Below, piece after piece: positions 40,734 to 49,239 of a stretch of DNA of 64,000 nucleotides. The notes under the pieces were generated by a model that saw only the letters and a program-made list of their open reading frames with translations, was not told the origin of the DNA and did no database searches. Location of the stretch: positions 8,870-72,869 of the forward strand of contig CAYYMJ010000007.1 of assembly GCA_964472855.1 (NCBI GenBank). The letters are read 5' to 3'. The position numbers were made by a program, and so were the translations under genes. The DNA is from Tranquillimonas sp964472855. Its GTDB lineage: Bacteria > Pseudomonadota > Alphaproteobacteria > Rhodobacterales > Rhodobacteraceae. Every line of letters begins with the position of its first letter. Positions within the stretch are counted from its first letter, which is position 1.

Positions 40734-41637
40734 CGCAACGCTCGCTGTAGGCGGCATAGCCCGCGCCAAGGGCGGCGGCGGTCTCGCCCCGCGCGGCCAG
40801 TCGAACCGCCGGCAGGGGGAAACCCGGCCATGACAGGCGTGCCAGTTCAGCTTTGATCGCGGGGATCAGGCCGGGCATCTGCGACAGCCCGCCCCCCAGC
40901 ACCACGGTCGACGGATCGACCACCTGCGACAGCTCGTGAAGCAATGCCGCGACGATCTCGGCCCAGACATCCCAGACCGCGCCAAGCCGCGGGTCGGATT
41001 GCCGTGCCGCCGCGATATCGCGTGCACTGACCGGCCGGCCCAGCAGGTGCGCGGCCAGCCGTTCCATGCCGGGCCCCGAGCCCAGGGTCTCGAAACATCC
41101 GTCGCGCCCGCAACCGCAACGCAGGATCGGCAGCTTGTGCCGCGCGACCAGCGCCGCCGGCAGCGCCATGTGACCGAACTCGCCCGACTGGCCGGCACCA
41201 TCGTTGATCAGCCGCCCGTCAATCGTGACCGCGCCGCCAATGCCGGTGCCCAGCAGCAGCCCCAGCATGGTGCCATGGTCAGACCCGGCGCCGAATACCG
41301 CCTCGGCCAGCGAAAAGGCCCGGCAATCGTTCAGCCAGACGATGCCCGCGCCCACGCGCTGCGCAAGATCGGCGGCAAAGGGGCGCCCCTGCGACGACAG
41401 GTTGGCGGCGATCGACCGGCCATCGGCGGGGTTGACCAGCCCGGCGGCGGCAACCCCCACCGGCAAGGCGGGATGCGCGGCCCTGAGCCAGCCGATCTGG
41501 TCGGCCATGGCCGCAAGAAGGCCCTCGTAATCGGCGGGGGTGTCGATGCGCCGCTTGTCCTGCAGCGCCCAGTCGCCGGCAAAGCGCTGAGCCTCGATCT
41601 TGGTTCCGCCAAGGTCTATGCCCCCCGCGATGACCAT
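40726..41637 (-). CDS. ROK-family N-acetylglucosamine kinase
   Basis: Phosphorylates imported GlcNAc (or a related amino sugar) at C6, providing the substrate of NagA. The 303-residue protein starts IAGGIDLGGTKIEAQ (phosphate-1 loop) and has the catalytic Asp in WLNDCRAFSLAEA. LGTGIGGAVTIDG forms phosphate-2. The ROK zinc site is CGCGRDGCFE, with three cysteines. Its ATG shares a base with the stop of the upstream SIS gene (TGATG). Because the operon imports sugar by an ABC system and not a PTS, a kinase is required, which fits. Confidence 0.92.
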   Translation of the reverse strand: MVIAGGIDLGGTKIEAQRFAGDWALQDKRRIDTPADYEGLLAAMADQIGWLRAAHPALPVGVAAAGLVNPADGRSIAANLSSQGRPFAADLAQRVGAGIVWLNDCRAFSLAEAVFGAGSDHGTMLGLLLGTGIGGAVTIDGRLINDGAGQSGEFGHMALPAALVARHKLPILRCGCGRDGCFETLGSGPGMERLAAHLLGRPVSARDIAAARQSDPRLGAVWDVWAEIVAALLHELSQVVDPSTVVLGGGLSQMPGLIPAIKAELARLSWPGFPLPAVRLAARGETAAALGAGYAAYSERCDA

Positions 41638-42722
41638 CAGACAGCCGCCACCGGGTGCAGCCGAACACCCGACACCACGCGGGTCAGCGTGGACCGCCCG
41701 GCGAAGGGATCGTCGATATTCAGCCCCAGGGCCGCCGACCAGGTCACCGCCTCGATCTGGGCCGGCAGCACGGCAAGCGCCGCGTTCCACACGTCGGGCC
41801 CGGCCGAGGCGATGTCGATGTCGCCACCGGGACCAACCGCCACGGTGCGGGTTGCGGGAAACTGCCGGCGCAATTCGCTCACGAGGTCATGGTCATAGCG
41901 GGCCGTGTCAGGCGCCCCCGACAACAGGACATGGACGATGCTGTCGTCGGTGACAAAGCTTTTCGGACCGTGCCGAAAGCCAAGGGTCGAATCCCACAGC
42001 GCCGGGATGCGGCCGGCGGAAAGCTCTAACACCTTCAGGGCACTTTCGCGCGCCGCAAAGGCCAGCGGTCCCGACCCGACATAAATTGCCCGCGCCGGCG
42101 GTGGCGTGGCGGCCATGGCCCCACGGATCAGCGGCAAGCTGTCGGCGGAAATATCGGCCAGCCGGCGCATGGTCTGGCGCTGAGGCACGCGCCGGTCGAA
42201 CAGCGCCAGCGCCGTCAGCAGCATGGTCGAAAAGCTCGACGTCATGGCAAAGCCGGCGTCGTGGCAGGCGTCGGGCAACACGACGCTGCGCGCCCGCGCC
42301 TCGGTTGCCAGCCGGCCGCTGGCGTTGCAGGTGATGTTCAGCACCGGGGTCGCGGGGGCCAGCGCGGCAACCGCGTCAAGCGTGCCCACGCTTTCGGTGG
42401 AATCCCCGGACCGGCCGAAATTCACGATCAGGGTGTCACGCAGGCCGGCCAGATAGTGGCCGGGCCGCGCCACGAGGTCGGTCGAGGGAACCGAGCGAAA
42501 GCGCAGCCCCCCGCCTTCGGGCAACCCGGCGGCCAGTATGTCGCCGATATAGGCCGACGTGCCGGCACCGCAGAACCAGACCTGCGAAACCCCGGCCCGG
42601 TCGATCCAGTCGCACAGCGGCGCCGGGTCAAAGGCATCGCCCCACGACCGCCAGATGTCCGGCTGGGCGTGAATCTCGGCCCAGGTGCTGGACGCACCGA
42701 TGATCTTGTCCGGCCCGGTCAC
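41637..42722 (-). CDS. SIS-domain sugar isomerase/deaminase (AgaS-like)
   Basis: A 361-residue protein with two SIS domains, beginning at GTG 42722 (GTGA overlap with the upstream gene). The first SIS domain contains VWFCGAGTSAYIGD and the phosphate-binding Ser-rich NFGRSGDSTES. The second contains IYVGSGPLAFAARESALKV and a LWDSTLGFRHGPKSF segment resembling AgaS. AgaS-type enzymes deaminate or isomerise 6-phosphorylated amino sugars. It may act on GlcN-6-P, or serve a second sugar such as GalNAc. No NagB of the classical type is present, so one of the two SIS proteins must do the deamination. Confidence 0.87.
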   Translation of the reverse strand: MTGPDKIIGASSTWAEIHAQPDIWRSWGDAFDPAPLCDWIDRAGVSQVWFCGAGTSAYIGDILAAGLPEGGGLRFRSVPSTDLVARPGHYLAGLRDTLIVNFGRSGDSTESVGTLDAVAALAPATPVLNITCNASGRLATEARARSVVLPDACHDAGFAMTSSFSTMLLTALALFDRRVPQRQTMRRLADISADSLPLIRGAMAATPPPARAIYVGSGPLAFAARESALKVLELSAGRIPALWDSTLGFRHGPKSFVTDDSIVHVLLSGAPDTARYDHDLVSELRRQFPATRTVAVGPGGDIDIASAGPDVWNAALAVLPAQIEAVTWSAALGLNIDDPFAGRSTLTRVVSGVRLHPVAAV

Positions 42723-43732
42723 GAGGTCGACGTCACTTTCGAAAGCGTTGACGGTTTGTCGGGGTTCAGGCCCAGCGCCAGCGCCGTGTTCAGAACCACG
42801 GGATACAACAGGTAAAGCAGCATCGCGGCCACGGCGGCGGGGCAACAGTTTCCGGCGCCGGGCGGGCGCAGCCGGAACACGTCGCCGCCGGCGGCGCGGA
42901 AACGGTCCTCGGCCTGATCGAGGCTTTGCTGAACCTCGGCCTCGCCGCTGTCCAGCAACAGCACGAACAGCGGGTTGGTGGCCAGTTGCAGGGGGCCGTG
43001 CAGCACCTCGGACGCCGAATAGGCCTCGGCATGCAGGGCGCAGGTTTCCTTCAGCTTCAGCGCGACTTCCTGCGCCGCGCCAAAGCCGGCGCCACGACCC
43101 ACCACATAGACATGATTGGCCCGCAGCAGCCCGGCGTTCAGTGGCGCAAGGTCCTGTCCACCGCCGTGGGCCAGCGCGTCCATGGCGCCCGCGCCAGCGT
43201 CGGCGCTGGCACGATAGCCGGGTTTCAGGGCCGCCAGCAGGGCCATGCCGGCGGCGATCGAGCCGATGACCGATTTGGTCGCGGGCACGGCGCGTTCGGG
43301 GCCGGCGCCGATGGGCAGGGTCACATCGGCCGCGCCTTCGACGGCCGAGCCCGGCTGGTTGGTGATCGCCACGACCGCCCCGCCCCGGGCGCGGATGCCA
43401 CGGGCGCAGGCCACCAGATCCGGCGACGCCCCGGATTGGGAAATCACCAGACCGGCCGCGCCGGTGCAGCGCACGCCGTCATAAACCGAAAAGGTCGACG
43501 GCGGCAGCGAGGTTACGGGCACCTGCAGGTGACGCATGTAAAGATAGGACAGAATGTTGGCCGCGGCGTCTGACGACCCGCGGGCAACCGTGTAGATCGC
43601 GGCCGCCGATGCCAGCCCGCGGCCGTCCAGCGCCGGGCGATGGTCGGCCCGCGCCGCGGCGGTGAAGACGCCGGGCGCCTCGGCGATTTCGGCGGCCATC
43701 AGGGTCTGGGTGTTTCGTGTGGTCATGGTCAT
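42719..43732 (-). CDS. SIS-domain glucosamine-6-phosphate deaminase-like protein (NagB-II type)
   Basis: A 337-residue protein similar to the isomerase half of GlmS but with no glutaminase domain. Domain one has ARGSSDAAANILSYLY and the phosphate loop ISQSGASPDLV. Domain two has VVGRGAGFGAAQEVALKLKE and the catalytic-region EAYSASEVLHGPL. This architecture is that of NagB-II enzymes converting GlcN-6-P to fructose-6-P and ammonia. The ATG at 43732 overlaps the preceding Gfo/Idh/MocA stop (ATGA); ATG 43726 is an alternative. It is followed by a second SIS gene, an unusual duplication of function. Confidence 0.88.
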   Translation of the reverse strand: MTMTTRNTQTLMAAEIAEAPGVFTAAARADHRPALDGRGLASAAAIYTVARGSSDAAANILSYLYMRHLQVPVTSLPPSTFSVYDGVRCTGAAGLVISQSGASPDLVACARGIRARGGAVVAITNQPGSAVEGAADVTLPIGAGPERAVPATKSVIGSIAAGMALLAALKPGYRASADAGAGAMDALAHGGGQDLAPLNAGLLRANHVYVVGRGAGFGAAQEVALKLKETCALHAEAYSASEVLHGPLQLATNPLFVLLLDSGEAEVQQSLDQAEDRFRAAGGDVFRLRPPGAGNCCPAAVAAMLLYLLYPVVLNTALALGLNPDKPSTLSKVTSTS

Positions 43733-44874
43733 TTCGCTCTCAGACCGAAGCGGTCGAATTCGGCCCAGGTCTCGGACAGGTCGACCACTGTGCCACTGAT
43801 GCGCGCCTCGTCCAGCGCCAGCGCCGCGATGCCGGCGACCAGCGCGTCGACAATGCCCACGGGCAGCGACGCGATCTGGCCCCGCAGCAGCGCCGCGATG
43901 TCTTCGACCATCATGTGATCGGCGCCGTAATGGGCGCTCATCCGGGCCTTGTCACCCTTGGTATAGTCCTGGTCCATCACCACGGTTCCGTCGCGCAGCG
44001 TCACCTTGAGATACCCGCGCACGAAATCGCCCTCGGCCATGCCATGGGTGCCCATCACGCAAAAACGCCGGTGCTGGTCGGGGGTGTTGATATTGGTGTG
44101 AAAGGCCAGCGAGGGGCCGGATTCATAGTCGAGAATGGCGGTCTGATAGTCGATGATGTCCCCGTCCGACTGAAAGGGATCGTCGACCGATTCCCAGACC
44201 GATTTCTTGACATGGAAGATCTCGGCTTCCGAATTCGAGGCGGGCGCGTTCTGTGGGAGGAACGAACGGCGCCCGCCAAAGCTCGCTACGCGCTTGGGCC
44301 GCGAGCCGGTGACCATGTTGTAGATGTCGATGTCGTGGCAGCATTTTTCCAGCATGAAGCCGCCGGAATACCCGGTCATGCGCCGCCAGTCGCGCATGAA
44401 GAATGCGCCATGAAAGGGGGCGATATGTTCGTTGGCCTCCAGCGACACGATGTCGCCCAGATGGCCCTGGGCGATGGCGCTGCGCAGGTCGACCATGTGC
44501 TGCGAATGGCGCAGGACCAGCCCGACCATCACCCTGTCGGGTCCGAATTCGGCCAGCAGGGCCGCCAGCCGCATGGTGTCGGCGACGGTGGTAACCACCG
44601 GCTTTTCGGTGAACACGCGCACACCGGCACGCAGACCGGCCTCGATCTGGTCAAGGTGAAACTGGTTGGGCGAACAGACGAACAGAATATCGGGCCGGGC
44701 GTCGCGCAGCATCGCCTCGACCGAGGGATAGGCCGGCGTGTCGGCACCGATCATGTCAAGATGGGTGGGCTGCGGGTCGAAATAGCCGACGATTTCGGCC
44801 TCGGGCATCGTCTGGGAAAAGATGCTCAGAACATGCCCGGCGCGAAGCCCTATGCCTGCGGTCGCAATACGCAT
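43729..44874 (-). CDS. Gfo/Idh/MocA family oxidoreductase
   Basis: A 381-residue NAD(P)-dependent sugar oxidoreductase-like protein. The N-terminal Rossmann part is modified at the Gly-rich loop (AGIGLRAGHVL), and the family EKP motif is present (VFTEKPVV). The catalytic helix reads MLEKCCHDIDIYNMV, with the His-Asp pair. It lies between the transporter ATPase and the SIS genes in the amino-sugar operon. Related proteins include NAD-dependent glycosidases (GH109-type) and inositol or sugar dehydrogenases. A role in processing a modified amino sugar or the glycosidic bond of the imported oligosaccharide is possible but unproven. Confidence 0.88.
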   Translation of the reverse strand: MRIATAGIGLRAGHVLSIFSQTMPEAEIVGYFDPQPTHLDMIGADTPAYPSVEAMLRDARPDILFVCSPNQFHLDQIEAGLRAGVRVFTEKPVVTTVADTMRLAALLAEFGPDRVMVGLVLRHSQHMVDLRSAIAQGHLGDIVSLEANEHIAPFHGAFFMRDWRRMTGYSGGFMLEKCCHDIDIYNMVTGSRPKRVASFGGRRSFLPQNAPASNSEAEIFHVKKSVWESVDDPFQSDGDIIDYQTAILDYESGPSLAFHTNINTPDQHRRFCVMGTHGMAEGDFVRGYLKVTLRDGTVVMDQDYTKGDKARMSAHYGADHMMVEDIAALLRGQIASLPVGIVDALVAGIAALALDEARISGTVVDLSETWAEFDRFGLRAK

Positions 44875-44887
44875 TTCGCCTGTCTCT

Positions 44888-45988
44888 TCAGTTTGCCGGA
44901 ACCGGCGCCTGCAGCCGGGTCATGACCTTGCCGGTTGCGTCGAAGACGTGGCAATCGCCCGGGTTGACGCTCAGCTCGGCCGCGACGCCCTCGGTCACGT
45001 CGGCGATCCCGTCCAGGGCCGCGCAAAAGCGCGAGCCGGCTGTCGTGGTGCCATAGGTGATTGACGCCCCGCCCAGCCGCTCGACCACAGCCACGTTCAG
45101 CATCAGGCCACCGGCGCCCTGTGACAGATCTTCGGGGCGAATGCCCACTTCCACGCGGTCGCCCGCGCTGGCGCCGCTACCGTCGACCGGGATCTCCAGC
45201 GTTGGCCCGGCGTCCAGTTCAACGGCGATACCCTTGGCGCCGGCGGTGCGTATGCTGCCGTCGAGAAAGTTCATGTTGGGCTGGCCGATGAACGAGGCCA
45301 CGAATTTTGTCGCCGGATGATGGTAAAGCTCCATGGGCGTGCCGAATTGCTCGACCCGGCCCGCGTTCAGCACCACGATGCGGTCGGCCATGGTCATCGC
45401 TTCGATCTGGTCGTGGGTGACGTAAATCATCGTCGCCTGAAGCTCGCGGTGCAACTGCGACAGCTCGACCCGCATATCGCCGCGCAGGGCCGCGTCGAGG
45501 TTCGACAGCGGTTCGTCGAACAGGAAAATCTTTGGTTCGCGCACGATCGACCGCCCGATGGCGACGCGCTGGCGCTGGCCACCGGAAAGCTGACCGGGCT
45601 TGAGGTCAAGCTTGTCGTCAAGCTGCAGAATCGCCGAGGCCCGCGCCACCCGCTCTTTCAGCTCGGGTGCGGGCATTTTCGCAACCCGCAGCGGGAAAGC
45701 GATATTTTCGTAAACCGTGAGATGGGGATAAAGCGCATAGCTTTGAAACACCATCGAGATGCCGCGGTCCACGGGATGCATGTCGCTGACGTCGCGCTCG
45801 TCGATCAGAAGCCGGCCGCTCGTGGCCTCTTCCAGCCCGGCAATCACCCGCAGCAGGGTGGACTTTCCACAGCCCGAGGGGCCGACGAAAACCACGAATT
45901 CCTTGTCCCGGACGGACAGGGCGATGTCATGCAGGACATCCGCCTCGCCAAAGGACTTGTTGATATTTTGAAGGTCCAGCGTGGCCAT
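44888..45988 (-). CDS. Sugar ABC transporter ATP-binding protein (UgpC/MsmK type)
   Basis: A 366-residue cytoplasmic ATPase energising the amino-sugar importer. Walker A is GPSGCGKSTLLRVIAG, signature LSGGQRQRVAIGRSI, Walker B IFLFDEP and the H-loop THDQIEAMTMADRI. The C-terminal TOBE/OB regulatory domain (RVEVGIRPEDLS) is typical of carbohydrate importers and can bind regulators. It follows the solute-binding protein gene after a 61-bp gap that contains a very stable hairpin, which may lower its expression relative to the binding protein. Confidence 0.94.
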   Translation of the reverse strand: MATLDLQNINKSFGEADVLHDIALSVRDKEFVVFVGPSGCGKSTLLRVIAGLEEATSGRLLIDERDVSDMHPVDRGISMVFQSYALYPHLTVYENIAFPLRVAKMPAPELKERVARASAILQLDDKLDLKPGQLSGGQRQRVAIGRSIVREPKIFLFDEPLSNLDAALRGDMRVELSQLHRELQATMIYVTHDQIEAMTMADRIVVLNAGRVEQFGTPMELYHHPATKFVASFIGQPNMNFLDGSIRTAGAKGIAVELDAGPTLEIPVDGSGASAGDRVEVGIRPEDLSQGAGGLMLNVAVVERLGGASITYGTTTAGSRFCAALDGIADVTEGVAAELSVNPGDCHVFDATGKVMTRLQAPVPAN

Positions 45989-46013
45989 TGTCCGCTCCGT
46001 TATTGGACGAAGG

Positions 46014-46037
46014 CCCGGGGCGGCGAACCGCCCCGGG
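46014..46037 (-). promoter_or_regulatory. Stable UUCG-loop hairpin between binding-protein and ATPase genes
   Basis: A perfect 10-bp GC stem (CCCGGGGCGG at 46014-46023 with CCGCCCCGGG at 46028-46037). In the transcribed minus strand the loop is UUCG. It lies 12 bp after the solute-binding protein stop and has no U-tract, so it is more likely an mRNA-stabilising or attenuating element than a full terminator. Confidence 0.6.
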
Positions 46038-46049
46038 GCAATTGCGAGA

Positions 46050-47261
46050 TTACAGGGCGTCGGCCAGTTCCTGACCGGCGATGGTGACAAGATTGTCGAC
46101 CGTATCGTCAGCCAGAATGACGCCCTGGATCATGTTGGTGAACACCGACTGCAGCGACTTGAAGTCTTCAACCAGCGGTTCCGGACCACCCACGGCGATG
46201 CCGTCGACAAAGACCTGCCAGAAGGCGTCGTCCTGGTAATAGGGCGCGTCAAAGCCAAGTTGGGCATAGTCGAAGATCGGCGTCAGGCCCCAGCTGGAAT
46301 CAAGCCCGTACTGGCTTTCACCGCTGGTGATCAACTGGGCCAGTTCCTGGGCCAGATCTTCATGCCCCGAGCCCTTGAACACCACGATCGAGTCAGTGAT
46401 CAGGATGGTGCCGTTGCCGCCATTCGGGCCGGCCGGGATCGGCACGGTGATCTCGTTGATGCCTTCCTTGTGCTGGCCGCGGCCCCAGGGACCGTCGATA
46501 TACATGCCGATCTTGCCGTCGTTATACAGGTCCTTCAGCTGCGAACGCTCCCATGCGGTGGGGCCTTCCTGCGCGACCGAAACCAGCTTTTCATAGAAGG
46601 CCAGGGTTTCGCGGGTGTTGTCGCTGTCCAGCATGTTTTCGCCCGAAGCGGAGTCGATGACCACGCCGCCGTTCGAATACAGGTAGTTCAGGAACTGGTG
46701 CATGGTGTTGTCGAAGTCCTTGCCGGCAAGGCCGACACCGGAAGCTTCGGTGTTGTCGTTGATGGCCTTGGCCATCGCATACATGTCGTCCCAGGTCGCG
46801 GGGGCTTCACAGGCTACGCCGGCCGCGTCGGCCAGGTCGCAGTTGATGTAAAGGCCCTTGGTCGAAAACGCGTGCGGGTAGCCCCAGCGCGTGCCTTCGA
46901 TGGTAACCGTGTTCAGAATGCCGGGCTGATAGGCGCCTTCGGCATCGGCCGAAATCTGGGCCGGAACGATCAGATCGTTGTTGGCCAACTGGCGCAACGT
47001 GCGCGAACCCATGTAGGCAATCGACGGCGGATCGCCGGCCGAAGCCAGGGTCAGCGACTTGTCCTGGCAGGTGCCCCACGGAACCGCCTCGAGATTGACG
47101 CTGACGCCGTCATGGCTGGCTTCGAACGCATCCACGACAGCCTGGTCGGCATCGCGAACCTCGCCACCGCACATGATAAAGTGCAGATCCTGCGCCTGTG
47201 CGCTCATCGCGCTGGCCGCGACGATCGCGGCGCCGACAAGGGCTGGTTTGAGATGTTTCAT
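46050..47261 (-). CDS. Periplasmic sugar-binding protein (family 1)
   Basis: A 403-residue solute-binding protein that captures amino sugar or chitooligosaccharide for the adjacent permeases. The signal peptide covers residues 1-23 (AIVAASAMSAQAQ). The mature protein starts DLHFIMCGGEV and contains the family segments VDAFEASHDGVSVNLEAV, LPANDDL-like strand regions and IGMYIDGPWG. It is located after the two permease genes and before the ATPase gene, all on one strand. Sugar specificity is inferred from the neighbouring GH20, kinase and NagA genes. Confidence 0.93.
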   Translation of the reverse strand: MKHLKPALVGAAIVAASAMSAQAQDLHFIMCGGEVRDADQAVVDAFEASHDGVSVNLEAVPWGTCQDKSLTLASAGDPPSIAYMGSRTLRQLANNDLIVPAQISADAEGAYQPGILNTVTIEGTRWGYPHAFSTKGLYINCDLADAAGVACEAPATWDDMYAMAKAINDNTEASGVGLAGKDFDNTMHQFLNYLYSNGGVVIDSASGENMLDSDNTRETLAFYEKLVSVAQEGPTAWERSQLKDLYNDGKIGMYIDGPWGRGQHKEGINEITVPIPAGPNGGNGTILITDSIVVFKGSGHEDLAQELAQLITSGESQYGLDSSWGLTPIFDYAQLGFDAPYYQDDAFWQVFVDGIAVGGPEPLVEDFKSLQSVFTNMIQGVILADDTVDNLVTIAGQELADAL

Positions 47262-47290
47262 TGAGATGGTCTCCCTTTGGTTGACTTGAT

Positions 47291-48133
47291 TCACTCTTTC
47301 ACCGCGCCGGCGGTCAGCCCCGCGACGAGGTATTTTTGCAGGAACAGGAAGATGACCATGACCGGCAGCACGCCGGTCAATGCGGCGGCCATCATCTCGT
47401 TCCACGTCACCGACTGGTAGCCGATGAACTCGAACAGACCCGCGGGAAGCGGCTGGTATTCGCGGGTCTGGTTGAAGGTGATCGCAAACAGGAATTGCTG
47501 TGCATAAGCGCCGATGAAGATGGCGGTGCCCACCACGATCAGCCCGGGCACGGCCAGCGGCAGCACGACGCGCCGCAGGGTGTACATACGGCTGGCCCCG
47601 TCCATGAAGGCCGCCTCTTCCAGCTCGACCGGGATCTTTTCCAGATACGACCGCAGCAGCCAGATGCCGGTGGGGATCAGAAAGGCGACCCCGGGCACGA
47701 TCATCGCCCAGTAGGTGTTCAGCAGGCCAAGGGTGCGCAGCACCCGGTAAAGCGGAATCAGCAGCACGGCGCCGGTGAACATGTTGACACCGAGGAAGAT
47801 CGCGAGCGAACCCGACTTGAACGGAAATTTCAGCCGCGCATAGGCATAGGCCGCCGGTATAACCAGAACCATGGTGATGGCGGTGACCGTGAACGCGATG
47901 AAGACCGAGTTGACGATGTAGCGGCCCAAAAGCGGCACCGTCACCCACATGTCGCGATAGGCCTGAAAGCTGAAATCCTGCGACCAGAACTGGTAGGGGC
48001 TGCGAAACAGATGCTCCAGCGGTCTGAGCGAGGCCATGAACATTTCGAAAAACGGCAGCAGGACGAACATCAGGAACACCGCCACGGCGGCATAGATGCC
48101 CACGATCTGCAATTTGGTATAGCGGTCCATCAT
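47291..48133 (-). CDS. Sugar ABC transporter permease (MalG-like)
   Basis: Inner-membrane permease, 280 residues, six membrane helices. The EAA coupling loop is ELEEAAFMDGASRMYTLRRV (about residues 190-209). The C-terminus ends QKYLVAGLTAGAVKE, the typical MalG-family tail. It starts 1 bp after the stop of the other permease (ATG 48133; ATG 48130 possible), so the two are translationally coupled. Confidence 0.94.
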   Translation of the reverse strand: MMDRYTKLQIVGIYAAVAVFLMFVLLPFFEMFMASLRPLEHLFRSPYQFWSQDFSFQAYRDMWVTVPLLGRYIVNSVFIAFTVTAITMVLVIPAAYAYARLKFPFKSGSLAIFLGVNMFTGAVLLIPLYRVLRTLGLLNTYWAMIVPGVAFLIPTGIWLLRSYLEKIPVELEEAAFMDGASRMYTLRRVVLPLAVPGLIVVGTAIFIGAYAQQFLFAITFNQTREYQPLPAGLFEFIGYQSVTWNEMMAAALTGVLPVMVIFLFLQKYLVAGLTAGAVKE

Positions 48134-48134
48134 G

Positions 48135-49037
48135 TCATTTCACCCCGTAGCGGCGGTTCACCTTGTTCAGGAAGAACAGGTAGATCAGCGAGAAGACGGC
48201 CAGCAGGATCACGATCACCACGGCGCGGGCGGCACCTTCGCCGAATTTGAAGTTGGCGATGGCGGTCTTGTAGGTGTCGACGATCAGCGTGGTGGTGGCG
48301 CTGCGCGGGCCGCCCTCGGTCAAAATCCAGATGATTTCAAAGCTGTTGAAGGTCCAGATCGCGCTGAGCAGGGCCATCGACACGATCACCGGCATGATCT
48401 GCGGAATGGTGATGCGGCGGAACCGGTACCAGCGGCCAGCGCCGTCGACATAAGCGGCCTCGTAAAGGTCGCGGCTGACGCCCTGCATGGCGGCCAGAAG
48501 AAACAGCGTGACCATCGGCGTCCCGACCCAGACGTCGGCGACGATGGCCGAATAGAAGGCCGACCGCTTGTAGGCAAGAAACTCGAACGGCTTGTCGAGA
48601 ATGCCGATATACTGGATCACCCCCGACAGCAGGCCGAAGGCCCCGTTGTAAAGCCACAGCCAGCCGATCATGCCGATGGCGATCGGAATGACCCAGGGCG
48701 GCATGACCAGCACCCGAAACAGCGCCCGGCCGGGCACGGCGGCGTTCAGCAAGGTGGCGCCGATCAGGCCAAGGATCAGCTTGACCCCCACGGACAGGAA
48801 CATCCAGTAGAAGGTGCGCACGATGGTGGCGTGAAACTTCCGGCTGCTGGCCAGGTCCTGATAATTTTCCAGCCCGACATAGCTCTGCCCGCCCAGCCGG
48901 GCATCGGTAAACGACAGCCGGAAAGTTTCGAACAGCGGCCAGGCGACGATGATGCCGATGAAGACCATCGCCGGCGCGATTAGCAACCATGCAAACACCC
49001 ACTGGGGCATGCGTTTTCGCTGAGCGTTATCGGTCAC
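48135..49037 (-). CDS. Sugar ABC transporter permease (MalF-like)
   Basis: Inner-membrane permease with about six helices. The EAA loop is DLYEAAYVDGAGRWYRFRRI. The GTG at 49037 is chosen because a strong GGAGGG lies 5 bp upstream and the candidate -10 box at 49076-49081 would leave an ATG at 49073 upstream of transcription. With GTG the protein is 300 residues, a normal length. It is the first gene of the nine-gene minus-strand operon, divergent from the GntR gene. Confidence 0.92.
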   Translation of the reverse strand: MTDNAQRKRMPQWVFAWLLIAPAMVFIGIIVAWPLFETFRLSFTDARLGGQSYVGLENYQDLASSRKFHATIVRTFYWMFLSVGVKLILGLIGATLLNAAVPGRALFRVLVMPPWVIPIAIGMIGWLWLYNGAFGLLSGVIQYIGILDKPFEFLAYKRSAFYSAIVADVWVGTPMVTLFLLAAMQGVSRDLYEAAYVDGAGRWYRFRRITIPQIMPVIVSMALLSAIWTFNSFEIIWILTEGGPRSATTTLIVDTYKTAIANFKFGEGAARAVVIVILLAVFSLIYLFFLNKVNRRYGVK

Positions 49038-49075
49038 GTTCCCTCCGCCGGGCTTCGAATCGTTGTCTGTCATCA

Positions 49076-49221
49076 ATTTTATCCAAGAAAGGAAAAAAGT
49101 AACCAGTAAAGAACCACCTTTGGCGATCTTGCATAATTGGCTTGTTTTTCGGGGGTTTTTCGCCAATGATCGACCGAAATCAGCAATGATCCCAACAAGT
49201 GGTATCAAAAATACGATACCA
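49076..49221. promoter_or_regulatory. Divergent control region of the amino-sugar regulon with GntR-type operator
   Basis: An inverted repeat TGGTATC (49200-49206) and GATACCA (49215-49221), separated by 8 bp, lies between the transport operon and the gntR-GH20-MFS genes. UTRA-type GntR regulators commonly bind TGGT...ACCA palindromes, so it is the best operator candidate. A TAAAAT -10 candidate for the minus operon lies at 49076-49081. The region is strikingly AT-rich compared with its surroundings. Confidence 0.55.
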
Positions 49222-49239
49222 AAATATTGGCCGGAAACC

